64,000 nucleotides of DNA. It comes from Pseudomonas mangrovi. GTDB taxonomy: Bacteria > Pseudomonadota > Gammaproteobacteria > Pseudomonadales > Pseudomonadaceae. Below the pieces are notes generated by a model, which worked only from the letters and a program-made list of their open reading frames with translations, searched no databases and was not told the DNA's origin. Each line of letters opens with the position of its first letter. The stretch's first letter is position 1. Both the position numbers and the translations under genes were made by a program. Shown piece by piece: positions 8,331 to 18,061 of this stretch. The stretch is taken from the NCBI RefSeq assembly GCF_003052585.1, contig NZ_QASN01000020.1, forward strand, positions 372,001-436,000. Direction: 5' to 3'.

Positions 8331-11300
8331 GTCGGTCCGTCTGCTCAAGCCCTGGACGCTGATCCTTGCCGCCGCGGCAGTGGCCGGCCTGCTCCTTTTG
8401 ACCTATCACGGCGAAGAGGTCTTCCTGCCCGACGGACAGCGCCCGGATGCCGTCTCGGCCAACTATGCCGAACTGCTTCTGGCCGCCCACCCCGAAGATG
8501 TCGGACTGCGTCAGGAGCTGATCCAGCTGCTCATCGATCTCAGCGAGTATGCGCGGGCACGTCGCCATCTGCTCGACTGGCAGCAGCCGGACCCGCTGCT
8601 GGCTGGCTACTACCAGTTGGAGATCGATGCGCTGACTGCCCTTCACGGCGGTACCGAAGAAATGCTGCAGTCCGCGCGCCAGCAGATGCTCGCCTTCGAC
8701 CGCAGCAAGCTGCCGCTCGAACAACTCAAACGCCTGGCTCGTCATGCGCTGGTGCTGTCGCTGCCAGGCCTTGCCGCGGACGTCTATCTGGAGCTCGCCC
8801 AGCGCGAGCCAGATGCGCGCCGCGAGCACCTGCAGGAGGCAGGACGCTGGTATCTGGCGGGCAATCGTCCGGCCGACGCGGGAGCGGTCTATTACGAGCT
8901 GATGCTGGCCAGCGAGCGTCCGGAAGAGCGCCTGCATTACCTGCAACAGGCCTATGCCGGACTGCTGGCCGCAGGGCAGGGCGAGCGTGCCTCGCTGCTG
9001 CTGGCTGACGAGCTTGAGCGTCTCAATCAGCTGGAGCTTGACCCTGCCTGGCTCGAGTCAGGCGTCCAGGTGGCCATGGGTAGCCGGCGTTTCGATCTGG
9101 CTGAGCGCATCGTGCACCTGTGGCGTGCCGCCCAACCGAGCAATCCCAATGCCCTGCAGGCGGAGTTCCGGCTGCATCTGGCCTTCGGTGATATCCAGGG
9201 TGCCTGGGAGGTTGGTCAGCTGCTGCTGGCGGAGCGTCCGCAGGACGCCGATCTGCTGCAGCAGATGGCGCAGCTGGGTGAATGGGGCGGCCACAACGAT
9301 GAGGCGCTCGGCTATTGGGTGCGCTACCTGGAGCTGCGTGCGGACCCGAAAGCCCAGGAGCACGCCTGGCGCCTGGCCCTGCAGCTGTTCGACTTCGATC
9401 GTGGCATTCCGCTGCTGACGGGACTGACGGTGCATCGTCGGCTCAGCGATCTGGAGCTGGACGCGCTGATCTACGCCCACGAGTCGCGTGGTACGCCCGA
9501 GCAGGCCGAGCTGTGGTTGCGCGATTATCTGCGTAGCTATCCGCAGCACCGACTGGCCTGGTTGCGCCTGTTGCAGAATCTGGAGAATACCCAGCAGTAC
9601 CAGGCTGAAGCGCAGACCTGGGCGGCGCTGGCGAAGCATTTCCCGTTGAGCATTGCCGAGCGCGTCGACTGGGCCGAAATCCACTGGAAACTCTTCGATC
9701 CGAGCAGTGCCTGGGAGGTACTGGACGTCGATGCCAGCGACATCGACGACCCCGATTACTGGCGGGTACGCGCAGGACTGGCCTGGGAGCTGGAGCGTGA
9801 TGATGAGCTGCTGTTCGCCTACGAGCAGATGGTTGCGCGCAAGATCAGCCTGACGTTCGCCGAAGAGAGCCAGCTGATCGCCCTCTATCGTCCGCTGCAG
9901 CCGCGCAGGGCGCTGGACATGCTGGTCGCCAGCTGGCAGCGAACCGGCGATCCGCAACGCCTGCTCGAAGCGCTGCCGCTGGCCGAGCAGTTGGACGACT
10001 GGACGCTGTTCCGGCAACTGGTGCAGGACGCCCTGGCCACACCGGCCACCGCGCGGCTGGCGGCGGTGCTGCTGGCCCAGGGCACCCTGGCGCAGCACGA
10101 GGGCCGCCTGAGCGACGCGGAGCGCATCTATCGCCAGGGCCTTGCGCGTTTCCCCGCAGACAGTCAGTTCCGCGAGCGACTGCTGTGGCTGTTCGTCGAT
10201 CAGGGCCGCACGGCCGAATTGCCGCTGTTGCTGGAACAGTGGCGGGCACAGGCCAGACGCGATAGCCGCCTCTGGTTGCCGTTCGCCGCCGCCAGCCAGA
10301 TGCTCGGGCGGCATGATGAGGCGCTTGCCTGGTATCGCCGTTACCTGCAGGGCAATGCACGGGACTGGCTGATCCAGGCTGCCTATGCCGATGCGCTCGA
10401 GGCTTCCGGGCGCTTCGAGCAGGCACAGCGCCTGCGTCGGGTGCTGGTTGGCAGCTTCCGCAAGACGCCAGGGGAGGACGCGCCGCAGCGCTATGGCACC
10501 TGGCTGCGGATGCTTGCCAGCAGCCATTCCCACCAGGCCGCCAGCCGCACCGCACTGAAATGGCAGGATGGCTCACCCGCCATGCTGCAGCTGTGGTTCG
10601 ACCGGCTGATGGACCAGCTCGATGCGACCAATCAGGAAGCGCAGAAGGACGCCTGGCTGGCTTGGGCCCGTGGCCGCGGGTTGCAGGTCGAGCGTTACGA
10701 CCGCATTCAGGAGGCTTTGCGCAGCTGGAACAGGGCAACCCTGGAGCAGATGCTGGCGTCACGCGAGATGGATCCGGCGCAGCGGGTCGAGGCCTTGCGC
10801 CGTCTGGGCGAGGGCGGTCAGGCGCTGGGCGAGGCGCTTTCCAGTCTGGGTAGCGGCCAGCCGCAGGCGGTGCGCGAGCAGCTCTGGCGCCAGGCGCTGG
10901 AAATGCACGAGCGTAGCCCCCAGGGCATTCGCCTGGCCTGGCAGCAGCAGGACTTCGGTGGCCTGGATCTCGACGGCCCGCAACTGACCGTGGCGCGCTA
11001 TATGGGCAATGACTGGTACGCCAGCCTGGATCTGGCCAATGGTCGATACGACTCCGCGCTACTGGATTCGGCGGCGCTCGGTCGAGAGACCTCGGCGTTG
11101 CTCGAGCTACGCCGCGATCTGGCCGATGGCAGCCTGCAGCTGAGCGTCGACAGCAGTTTGCGCAGCGACCAGGACCGTCATGGTCTCGGCGTATCGAGGC
11201 TCTGGACGCTGGATTCACGCAACGAGCTGGAAGTCGGCCTCGACTGGCAGCGCGAGAGCATCAACAGCGGCCTGATGCGTGCGTTGGGTAGCCAGGACGC

Positions 11301-11865
11301 CCTCTGGGTAGCGGGTCGCCACAACTTCACCGCCCGTGACCAGCTCGCCTGGTCGGCGGCGCGCAGGCGCTATTCCACCCGCTACGGCGACTCGCTGGGA
11401 GACGGTTTCGCCTACGGCGTCGAGCTGAACCACGTGATGCAGTTCGAGGGGCCGACCTGGGTGCTGCGCACTGGCGTCGACTACCAGGACAACGCCCTCG
11501 GAAGTGCGCTACTGACCGACCTGCCGAGTCTGGCTGGCGGGCCGCTGCGCGCAGACGAGGCAGTGGCCGCGGATCTGCTGCAGGAAGAATACGGCCAGCT
11601 GTATCTGGGCAGCTCCTGGCGACGCGGCTTTCCCGGTGCGCTCAATCGCACGCGCGGGCAGTACACCTGGCTGGTCGATGTACTGGCTGGCTGGCAATGG
11701 ACCGACAGTACCTTCAATTACGGCGTCAGCACCGGGCTGGGTCTGGAAGTGCTCGGTGATGACGAACTGGCCTTTACCGTCGGCTATCAATCGGCACCAC
11801 AAGGTGGCGACGGCGAGGCGGGCGGGACGCTGGGCGTGAGTTACAGCTTGCGCTTCGGGCGCTGA
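8308..11865 (+). CDS. pelB: PelB, TPR scaffold and outer-membrane beta-barrel exporter
   Basis: 1,185 residues, near the PAO1 length. An N-terminal membrane helix (about residues 13-33, LILAAAAVAGLLLLTY) is followed by a very long helical tetratricopeptide region to about residue 890, rich in paired Leu/Ala helices. The C-terminal ~290 residues alternate polar and hydrophobic residues and end GVSYSLRFGR, typical of an outer-membrane beta-barrel. In Pel export the TPRs recruit and stimulate PelA and the barrel forms the exit pore. It starts inside pelA, implying translational coupling. Confidence 0.96.
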   Translation: MRDSSATKSVRLLKPWTLILAAAAVAGLLLLTYHGEEVFLPDGQRPDAVSANYAELLLAAHPEDVGLRQELIQLLIDLSEYARARRHLLDWQQPDPLLAGYYQLEIDALTALHGGTEEMLQSARQQMLAFDRSKLPLEQLKRLARHALVLSLPGLAADVYLELAQREPDARREHLQEAGRWYLAGNRPADAGAVYYELMLASERPEERLHYLQQAYAGLLAAGQGERASLLLADELERLNQLELDPAWLESGVQVAMGSRRFDLAERIVHLWRAAQPSNPNALQAEFRLHLAFGDIQGAWEVGQLLLAERPQDADLLQQMAQLGEWGGHNDEALGYWVRYLELRADPKAQEHAWRLALQLFDFDRGIPLLTGLTVHRRLSDLELDALIYAHESRGTPEQAELWLRDYLRSYPQHRLAWLRLLQNLENTQQYQAEAQTWAALAKHFPLSIAERVDWAEIHWKLFDPSSAWEVLDVDASDIDDPDYWRVRAGLAWELERDDELLFAYEQMVARKISLTFAEESQLIALYRPLQPRRALDMLVASWQRTGDPQRLLEALPLAEQLDDWTLFRQLVQDALATPATARLAAVLLAQGTLAQHEGRLSDAERIYRQGLARFPADSQFRERLLWLFVDQGRTAELPLLLEQWRAQARRDSRLWLPFAAASQMLGRHDEALAWYRRYLQGNARDWLIQAAYADALEASGRFEQAQRLRRVLVGSFRKTPGEDAPQRYGTWLRMLASSHSHQAASRTALKWQDGSPAMLQLWFDRLMDQLDATNQEAQKDAWLAWARGRGLQVERYDRIQEALRSWNRATLEQMLASREMDPAQRVEALRRLGEGGQALGEALSSLGSGQPQAVREQLWRQALEMHERSPQGIRLAWQQQDFGGLDLDGPQLTVARYMGNDWYASLDLANGRYDSALLDSAALGRETSALLELRRDLADGSLQLSVDSSLRSDQDRHGLGVSRLWTLDSRNELEVGLDWQRESINSGLMRALGSQDALWVAGRHNFTARDQLAWSAARRRYSTRYGDSLGDGFAYGVELNHVMQFEGPTWVLRTGVDYQDNALGSALLTDLPSLAGGPLRADEAVAADLLQEEYGQLYLGSSWRRGFPGALNRTRGQYTWLVDVLAGWQWTDSTFNYGVSTGLGLEVLGDDELAFTVGYQSAPQGGDGEAGGTLGVSYSLRFGR

Positions 11866-11886
11866 TCAATTTCTAGAGGAGAAAGC

Positions 11887-12405
11887 ATGATGCAATCCAT
11901 ACGTTGGGTGTCCCTGGGGCTGGTGGCTCTGCTCGCCGGCTGCAGCAGCTTCATCGGCAAGGACAGTCCGCAATTGCCGCGCGAAGCGCAGTGGGGTCTG
12001 GTTCCGCTGGTCAACTACTCGCAGACGCCGCAGGCCGGTGAGCGCAGTGAGCAGATCCTGCTCAGCGTCCTGAGCCAGCGCGGCCTGCAGCCTCGCGTCT
12101 ATCCGCTGGCCCAGCAGGGCGAGATGGCGCTGCTGGATGATCGCGAGCGCCTCGCGGCAGGTCTGGACTGGGCCCGTCGACAGAAGCTCGACTATGTGAT
12201 CAGCGGCAGTGTCGAGGAGTGGCAGTACAAGAACGGTCTGGATGGCGAGCCTGCCGTCGGTATCAGCCTGCGCGTGCTCGAGCCCAGTACCGGCCGGGTG
12301 CTGTGGAGCAGCAGCGGCGCGCGTGCCGGCTGGTCGCGGGAAAGCCTGGCGGGTACCGCACAGAAGGTTCTCGGCAAACTGGTCGACGACCTGCGGCTCG
12401 AATGA
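11887..12405 (+). CDS. pelC: PelC, outer-membrane lipoprotein of the Pel exporter
   Basis: 172 residues, the same length as PAO1 PelC. A lipoprotein signal ends in LLAGC with acylated Cys19. The mature part is the compact domain that in known structures assembles into a dodecameric ring under the PelB barrel, giving a negatively charged funnel that guides cationic Pel. AGAGGAGAAAGC just upstream is a strong Shine-Dalgarno. The stop overlaps the ATGATG start of pelD. Confidence 0.96.
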   Translation: MMQSIRWVSLGLVALLAGCSSFIGKDSPQLPREAQWGLVPLVNYSQTPQAGERSEQILLSVLSQRGLQPRVYPLAQQGEMALLDDRERLAAGLDWARRQKLDYVISGSVEEWQYKNGLDGEPAVGISLRVLEPSTGRVLWSSSGARAGWSRESLAGTAQKVLGKLVDDLRLE

Positions 12406-13772
12406 TGGCCACCGAGTCCCCGCACAAGGATTACAGCCTGTCGCCAAGCGCCAGCGGCGTCGTGTCCTGGCTGGAAACCGTCCTGCTTACCGGCATGGTC
12501 ATCGGTCTCGGGCTCTGGCTGTCGCCGGAGGACCCGCTGCTGGTCAACGGTTTCCCCTGGCCACTGCTCGCGCCGCTGCTGCTGGGCGTGCGCTACGGGT
12601 TCGTCCGGGGGCTGGTGAGTGCCGGCATGCTGGTGGTGATGCTGTTCATCCTGCGTCGTTGGGGACTGCCGGCCTACGCGGAAATCCCTGCGTCCTACGT
12701 CATCGGCGTGCTGGTCAGCGGCATGCTGGTCGGTGAGTTCCGCGACCTCTGGGAACGCCGCCTGCAGCGTCTGCAGATGGCCAACGAGTACCGTCAGTAC
12801 CGTCTCGACGAGTTCACCCGCGCGCATCACATCCTGCGTATATCCCATGACCGTCTCGAGCAGCGTGTAGCGGGTAGCGATCAGAGTCTGCGCAGTTCGT
12901 TGCTGACCCTGCGCGAGCGGATGCGCGAGCTGGGCTCTTCGAGCAACCCGCTGGCGGCACTGGCAGATCCGATCCTGGGGCTGCTCGGGCAGTACGGATC
13001 GCTGCGTGTGGCCGGGCTCTATGCGCTGAACCAGGATGGCAGCCTGCAGGCAGCGCCGCTGGCGACGGTCGGCGAGATGGGTGCGCTGGATGTGGATGAC
13101 CTTCTGGTGCGCCTGTGCATCGAGAAGGGCGATCTGGTCAGCGTGCGCGAGGAATTGCTCGAGCGCGGCGAGCAGCGACGTCATTCCAGCCTGCAGGCCT
13201 GCGTGCCGCTGATCGACACCGATGATCGCCTGCTGGCGGTACTGGCGATTCGGCAGATGCCGTTCTTCGCCTTCAACGAGCGGATACTCAGTCTGCTGGC
13301 GCTGCTGGCCGGGCATGTCGCCGACATGCTGCAGAGTGATCCTGGAGCGCTGCGCCTGGACGATGCCGACTCGCAGAGTTTTTCCCAGCAACTGCAGCGC
13401 TCGTTGATCGACGTCGAGCAGCACGATCTGCCGGCGAGCCTGTTCGTGCTCGAAATGACCGTGGCCAACGAGGAGCTGATGCGTCTGCTCAGCGACACTC
13501 AGCGTGGTCTGGATCTGCAGCTGCGCCTTCACAACGCGCGCGATCACGACTGCCTGGTGATCCTGATGCCGCTGACTTCTGCCGAGGGCGGACGCGGGTT
13601 CATGTCGCGCCTGGACTACCTTCTCGCCGAGCGCTTCGGTCAGGGGCAGACGCTGACCGGGCTCGGCGTGCGGGTTCTGCACTACGAGCTGCTGGCAGCC
13701 GGTCAGCGTGACGGCTTGCGTTACTTTCTGTTCAACGAGTGTGCTCTGAATGATCGCCAAGTGGCTGTTTAG
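12405..13772 (+). CDS. pelD: PelD, inner-membrane c-di-GMP receptor
   Basis: Four N-terminal membrane helices, then a GAF domain and a degenerate GGDEF domain. The c-di-GMP inhibitory-site residues are intact: R367-x2-D370 (RGLD) and R402 (MSRLD), exactly at PAO1 positions when translation begins at the second of two tandem ATGs (12402 and 12405), giving 455 residues. No active GGDEF signature is present, so it should be a receptor and not a cyclase. Ligand binding activates Pel polymerisation post-translationally through PelE/PelF/PelG. The 3' end overlaps pelE by 23 bp. Confidence 0.96.
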   Translation: MATESPHKDYSLSPSASGVVSWLETVLLTGMVIGLGLWLSPEDPLLVNGFPWPLLAPLLLGVRYGFVRGLVSAGMLVVMLFILRRWGLPAYAEIPASYVIGVLVSGMLVGEFRDLWERRLQRLQMANEYRQYRLDEFTRAHHILRISHDRLEQRVAGSDQSLRSSLLTLRERMRELGSSSNPLAALADPILGLLGQYGSLRVAGLYALNQDGSLQAAPLATVGEMGALDVDDLLVRLCIEKGDLVSVREELLERGEQRRHSSLQACVPLIDTDDRLLAVLAIRQMPFFAFNERILSLLALLAGHVADMLQSDPGALRLDDADSQSFSQQLQRSLIDVEQHDLPASLFVLEMTVANEELMRLLSDTQRGLDLQLRLHNARDHDCLVILMPLTSAEGGRGFMSRLDYLLAERFGQGQTLTGLGVRVLHYELLAAGQRDGLRYFLFNECALNDRQVAV

Positions 13773-14739
13773 CGGCGCGCTGGCCTTCGAGGCCGGCAGC
13801 TGGGCAAGTCTGATGCGCAACCCGAGCATGGCCGAGGGGCTGCTCTACTGCGTCCTGCCGCATGGCATTGCCTGTGGGCTGCTGACGGTCGCCGTCTGGG
13901 GCCTGTTGCCGCGTCGCTATCGCTCGCCGATGCCCTGGTCGCCGCTGTTCATTTTCTCCCTGGCGTTCTTCATTCCGTTGCTGGGTGCCATTGGCGTGCT
14001 GGCGGCCGTGTTTCCGGCGTTGTACCTGCAGCGCCGACGTGACGAGCAGATCTGGGACTCGAGGGGCGTACCGGCGTTGCCGTTTCGCCCCCAGGAGCAG
14101 CGCCGCTCGCCGATGTTCCGTGATGGCGGTCTGCAGGACGTACTGCATCGCGCCAGCGATCCGGAACAGCGCTTGGCGGCGCTGCTGGCCACCCGGCGGA
14201 TGCCCGGACACGAGTCGATACCGATTCTCAAGCTGGCCCTGCGTGATCCTGCCGATGATGTGCGCCTGCTGGCCTATTCGATGCTTGATCAGCAGGAGAG
14301 TCGCATCAACCAGCGCATCGAGAATCTGCTGAAGGAAATGGCCGAGGCACCTCCCGCACGTCACGGCCCGCTGCACGCCGGTCTCGCGCGCTGGTATTGG
14401 GAGCTCGCCTATCTGGGCCTGGCACAGGGTAGCGTGCTCGAGCACGTGCTGCGCCAGGCCAGTGAGCACGTGCAGCTGGCGCAGGACAGCGAGCAGGACC
14501 CGGAACTGGATCTGCTCGGCGGTCGGATTGCCATGGAGCAGGGGTTGTTCGAGGAGGCCCGCGAGCGCCTTCGGCGGGCGGAGCGGGCAGGGCTCGACGC
14601 CGAGAAGGTGCTGCCGTTCCAGGCGGAAGTGGCGTTTCTGGCGGGAGACTATCGCGCCGTCGTCGAGCTGCTCGGCAGGTTGCCGGCCGCCGTGCGCCAG
14701 CGGCCGCCGTTCGTCGAACTGGCGAGGTACTGGCTATGA
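13750..14739 (+). CDS. pelE: PelE, membrane TPR component of the Pel synthase
   Basis: 329 residues. Two or three hydrophobic segments in the first ~95 residues anchor it in the inner membrane, and the rest is a cytosolic helical-repeat region (RLAALLATRRM, AEEARERLRRAERAG-type helices). PelE belongs to the PelD-PelE-PelF-PelG synthase complex and binds PelD and the glycosyltransferase PelF. It overlaps pelD at the 5' end and pelF by ATGA at the 3' end, so expression is tightly coupled. Confidence 0.94.
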   Translation: MIAKWLFSGALAFEAGSWASLMRNPSMAEGLLYCVLPHGIACGLLTVAVWGLLPRRYRSPMPWSPLFIFSLAFFIPLLGAIGVLAAVFPALYLQRRRDEQIWDSRGVPALPFRPQEQRRSPMFRDGGLQDVLHRASDPEQRLAALLATRRMPGHESIPILKLALRDPADDVRLLAYSMLDQQESRINQRIENLLKEMAEAPPARHGPLHAGLARWYWELAYLGLAQGSVLEHVLRQASEHVQLAQDSEQDPELDLLGGRIAMEQGLFEEARERLRRAERAGLDAEKVLPFQAEVAFLAGDYRAVVELLGRLPAAVRQRPPFVELARYWL

Positions 14740-16262
14740 GCAGGCGCGTTGTGGTGCCCGACGTGCCGGTCGCCGATGTCTGCCTGCTGCTCGAGGGCAC
14801 CTGGCCCTACGTGCGTGGCGGGGTATCCAGCTGGATCAACCAGATGATCCTGGGCCTGCCGGAGATCACTTTCTCGGTGTTCTTCATCGGCGGTCAGCGC
14901 GAGGCCTATCCGCGCCGCAACTACGAGATACCCGCCAACGTCGTGCATATCGAGGAGGTCTTTCTCGAGGAATCCTGGAGCACCGGCGTGACCGCCAAGG
15001 GAACCGTGCGCAAGGGGCCGGCCGATGTGCTGGAAAATCTCTATCGCTATTTTCATCATCCCGATCAGCCGGATATCCAGGTGGGCGAGGCATTGCTGGA
15101 TGCCTTCGCCGAGGGCCGTATCGAGCTGGCCGACGTGCTGCACAGTCGCGCCGCCTGGGAAGTGGTGAGCGAAGGCTATCGCCGGCACTGCAGCGATCCT
15201 TCGTTCATCAATTATTTCTGGACCCTGCGCACCATGCAGTCGCCGCTGCTGATGTTGGCGGCAGCAGCGCGCAGAATGCCGCGCGCGCGTTCGCTGCATG
15301 CCATATCCACCGGCTACGCGGGGCTCATGGGCTGCATCCTGAAACGCCTGTGGAACTGCTCCTTTGTGCTCAGCGAGCATGGCATCTATACCAAGGAGCG
15401 CAAGATCGACTTGGCCCAGGCCGGCTGGATCGCGGAGAACCCGGACGAAGCGCTGAGCAGCAGCCTGGACACTGGGACCGGCTACATCCGCACCCTGTGG
15501 ATCCGCTTCTTCGAGCGCATCGGGCTGCTGGTGTACGGCAGCGCCGACCCGGTGATTGCGCTCTACGACGGCAATCGCCAGCGGCAGATCAAGGACGGCG
15601 CGGACCCGGCACGCACCCGGGTGATTCCCAATGGCATCGATCTGCAACGCTGGAGCGAGGTGCTGGCGGCGCGGCCGGAAGGTATCGCGCCGGTGGTCGG
15701 GTTGATCGGTCGGGTGGTGCCGATCAAGGATGTGAAGACCTTCATTCGCTCACTGCGCGGCGTGATCAGTGCCATGCCCGAGGCCGAAGGCTGGATCGTC
15801 GGGCCGGAAGATGAAGACGCCGACTACGCTGCCGAGTGCCATAGCCTGGTCAGCAGTCTGGGCCTGGAAGGCAAGGTGCACTTTCTCGGTTTCCAGCGTA
15901 TCCAGGACATCTTGCCCAAGCTCGGCCTGATGGTCCTGACCTCGATCAGCGAGGCGCAGCCGCTGGTGATTCTCGAGGCCTGGTGTGCAGGCACCCCGGT
16001 GGTCAGCAGCGACGTGGGCTCCTGTCGCGAGCTGATCGAGGGCGGCGATGCCGAGGATCGGGCGCTGGGGCAGGCAGGGGAGGTGGTGGCCATTGCCGAT
16101 CCGCAGGCTACCGCGCGGGCAATTCTGGAACTGCTGCGCGACCCGCAACGCTGGAAGTCGGCCCAGGCCGCAGGCTTGGCGCGAGTCCATCGCTACTACG
16201 GCGAGGCGCTGATGCTGCAGCGTTATCGCGATCTTTATCGCGCCGCCACGGAGAACAACTAG
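14736..16262 (+). CDS. pelF: PelF, GT4-family Pel glycosyltransferase
   Basis: Cytosolic GT-B fold glycosyltransferase of 508 residues. The N-terminal loop EGTWPYVRGGVSSW and the C-terminal E406-x7-E414 motif (ISEAQPLVILEAW) are family hallmarks. It polymerises UDP-GalNAc/UDP-GlcNAc into Pel, so its substrate pool should depend on PelX. The start overlaps the pelE stop. Confidence 0.96.
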   Translation: MSRRVVVPDVPVADVCLLLEGTWPYVRGGVSSWINQMILGLPEITFSVFFIGGQREAYPRRNYEIPANVVHIEEVFLEESWSTGVTAKGTVRKGPADVLENLYRYFHHPDQPDIQVGEALLDAFAEGRIELADVLHSRAAWEVVSEGYRRHCSDPSFINYFWTLRTMQSPLLMLAAAARRMPRARSLHAISTGYAGLMGCILKRLWNCSFVLSEHGIYTKERKIDLAQAGWIAENPDEALSSSLDTGTGYIRTLWIRFFERIGLLVYGSADPVIALYDGNRQRQIKDGADPARTRVIPNGIDLQRWSEVLAARPEGIAPVVGLIGRVVPIKDVKTFIRSLRGVISAMPEAEGWIVGPEDEDADYAAECHSLVSSLGLEGKVHFLGFQRIQDILPKLGLMVLTSISEAQPLVILEAWCAGTPVVSSDVGSCRELIEGGDAEDRALGQAGEVVAIADPQATARAILELLRDPQRWKSAQAAGLARVHRYYGEALMLQRYRDLYRAATENN

Positions 16263-16264
16263 AG

Positions 16265-17635
16265 ATGGCTGGTATCGGCTTCGAGCTGCGCAAGATCCTC
16301 TCGCGCGACTCCTACTCATCGACCCTGCGCGCTTACGTCTATGCCGGGCTGATCAGCTCGGGACCCTGGGTGCTGTCGATCATCAGCGTGATGCTGATCG
16401 GCCTGCTGAGCATCGGCGTGGTGGTGCCGGACAAACTGGTGCGCCAGTTTCTGGTGACCGTCACCTATCTGATGGCGTTCTCGCTGATCATCACCGGCGG
16501 CCTGCAGCTGTTCTTCACTCGTTTCGTCTCGGACCGGCTGTTCGAGCGGCGCTTCGACATGATCATGCCCAACCTGCTGGGCATATTGCTGATCGTGACC
16601 ATCGGCGCAGGCTTGCTGGCGTTCGTGGTCCTCGGGCTGCTGTTCGATGAGCCCTTCATCTACCGGCTGCTGGTGCTGTCGAACTTCGTGGTGCTGTGCA
16701 ATCTGTGGCTGGTGATCATCTTCCTGTCCGGAATGAAGGCCTACAACCGCATCCTGCTGGTGATGCTCGGCGGCTATTCGCTGATGGTCGCGAGTGCCTT
16801 CCTGCTGCGGCATTGGGGAATGGAAGGGCTGCTGCTGGCGCTGCTGATCGGTCACGCCAGCCTGCTGTTCATGTTTCTCTACGACATCCTGCGCGAGTAC
16901 GGCTCTGATCGACTGATCGCCTTCGACTTCCTCGACAGGCGCAAGGTGTTCCTCAGCCTGCTGGCCACCGGGCTCTGCTACAACCTGGGTATCTGGGTCG
17001 ACAAGTTCATCTTCTGGTTCAACCCTGCCACGTCCGATCAGGTGATCGGCCCGTTGCGCGCGTCGATGCTCTACGACCTGCCGATCTTTCTTGCGTACCT
17101 TGCGATTATTCCGGGCATGGCGGTGTTCCTGGTTCGCATCGAGACCGACTTCGCCGAATGGTACGAGCGCCTGTTCAGCGCGATTCGCGATGGCGAGACG
17201 CTGCAGCACATCGGTCAGTTGAAGAACGAGATGACCCTGTCGATTCGCCAGGGTCTGCAGGAGATCTGCAAGGTGCAGGGGCTGACCGTGCTGCTGCTGT
17301 TTCTCTTCGCGCCCAACCTGCTCGACATGCTCGGGATGTCGCACTACTACCTGCCACTGTTCTATATCGATCTGGTCGGGGTCAGTATTCAGGTCGTGTT
17401 CATGGCGCTGCTCAACGTGTTTTTCTACCTGGACAAGCGCATCGTGGTGCTCGAGCTGTGCGTGCTCTTCGTGGTACTGAACACCTTGCTGACGCTGCTC
17501 AGCCAGTACCTGGGGCCGACGTTCTTCGGCTACGGGTTCACCGTGTCGCTGTTCTGTTGTGTTCTGTTCGGCCTGCTACGGCTTTCGACGGCCCTTGAAG
17601 ATCTGGAATACGAGACTTTCATGCTCGATCGCTGA
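16265..17635 (+). CDS. pelG: PelG, multi-spanning inner-membrane Pel transporter
   Basis: 456 residues, the same as PAO1, with about 12 predicted membrane spans distributed along the whole protein (for example LLGILLIVTIGAGLLAFVVL). Distantly related to the MOP/MATE polysaccharide flippase superfamily. It moves the growing Pel chain across the inner membrane and docks PelF. The ATG lies 2 bp after the pelF stop; an in-frame ORF extending further upstream is only overlap with pelF. Last gene of the operon. Confidence 0.95.
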   Translation: MAGIGFELRKILSRDSYSSTLRAYVYAGLISSGPWVLSIISVMLIGLLSIGVVVPDKLVRQFLVTVTYLMAFSLIITGGLQLFFTRFVSDRLFERRFDMIMPNLLGILLIVTIGAGLLAFVVLGLLFDEPFIYRLLVLSNFVVLCNLWLVIIFLSGMKAYNRILLVMLGGYSLMVASAFLLRHWGMEGLLLALLIGHASLLFMFLYDILREYGSDRLIAFDFLDRRKVFLSLLATGLCYNLGIWVDKFIFWFNPATSDQVIGPLRASMLYDLPIFLAYLAIIPGMAVFLVRIETDFAEWYERLFSAIRDGETLQHIGQLKNEMTLSIRQGLQEICKVQGLTVLLLFLFAPNLLDMLGMSHYYLPLFYIDLVGVSIQVVFMALLNVFFYLDKRIVVLELCVLFVVLNTLLTLLSQYLGPTFFGYGFTVSLFCCVLFGLLRLSTALEDLEYETFMLDR

Positions 17636-17693
17636 GCCGACGGAGTTGCGTTCGTCAGTTGCGAGCGCACCTCTGATCGTCTGCTGTGGTCCA

Positions 17694-17720
17694 CCTCTGG
17701 CAAGCAAAAAACTCCAGAGG
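17694..17720 (+). promoter_or_regulatory. Hairpin overlapping the ribosome binding site of the small secreted protein
   Basis: CCTCTGG at 17694-17700 is perfectly complementary to CCAGAGG at 17714-17720, with a 13-base A-rich loop. The 3' arm covers the AGAGG of the Shine-Dalgarno AGAGGAGA for the gene starting at 17731. Folding would hide the site, so translation could depend on a factor or on coupling. Regulation is inference from base pairing alone. Confidence 0.4.
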
Positions 17721-17730
17721 AGAACAACGC

Positions 17731-18045
17731 ATGAAGAAACTCAATTGCCTGGCCCTTGGCCTCTGCCTCATGTCCGGCGCTGCCGTTGCAGCCGACAGCA
17801 CCTCGCCGAATACCCCGGCCACCCAGCCTGGCGCGTCGCAGAGCGGCCCGGTTGATCGTGGCGCCGTGGGCAACGGTTCCATGGGGACCGGTGACGGCAT
17901 CCTCGATCATGAGCGTCGCGAAGAGCAGCGTAGTCCTGGCGTAGGTAGTGGCGCCGGTACCGATGGAACCGACTCGCGCACCAGTGGCAGTGGCACAGAC
18001 AGCGACAGCGTACCGAACAACATTCCCCCGGCTCGCGCCAACTGA
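17731..18045 (+). CDS. Small secreted Gly/Ser/Thr-rich protein of unknown function
   Basis: 104 residues with a clear Sec signal peptide (MKKLNCLALGLCLMSGAAVA, predicted cleavage after AVA, about residue 20). The mature part is low-complexity, rich in Gly, Ser, Thr, Asp and Pro, with no recognisable fold, and looks intrinsically disordered. The ATG at 17731 is preceded by AGAGGAGAA. It lies 95 bp after pelG on the same strand, but a Pel role is not shown. I do not recognise the family. Confidence 0.7.
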   Translation: MKKLNCLALGLCLMSGAAVAADSTSPNTPATQPGASQSGPVDRGAVGNGSMGTGDGILDHERREEQRSPGVGSGAGTDGTDSRTSGSGTDSDSVPNNIPPARAN

Positions 18046-18061
18046 TCTGCTGCTAAACAGT

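Noticed and set aside
16316..17344. A 342-residue His/Gln-rich minus-strand frame inside pelG
   Set aside because: Shadow of pelG membrane-helix codons; typical of high-GC antisense frames.
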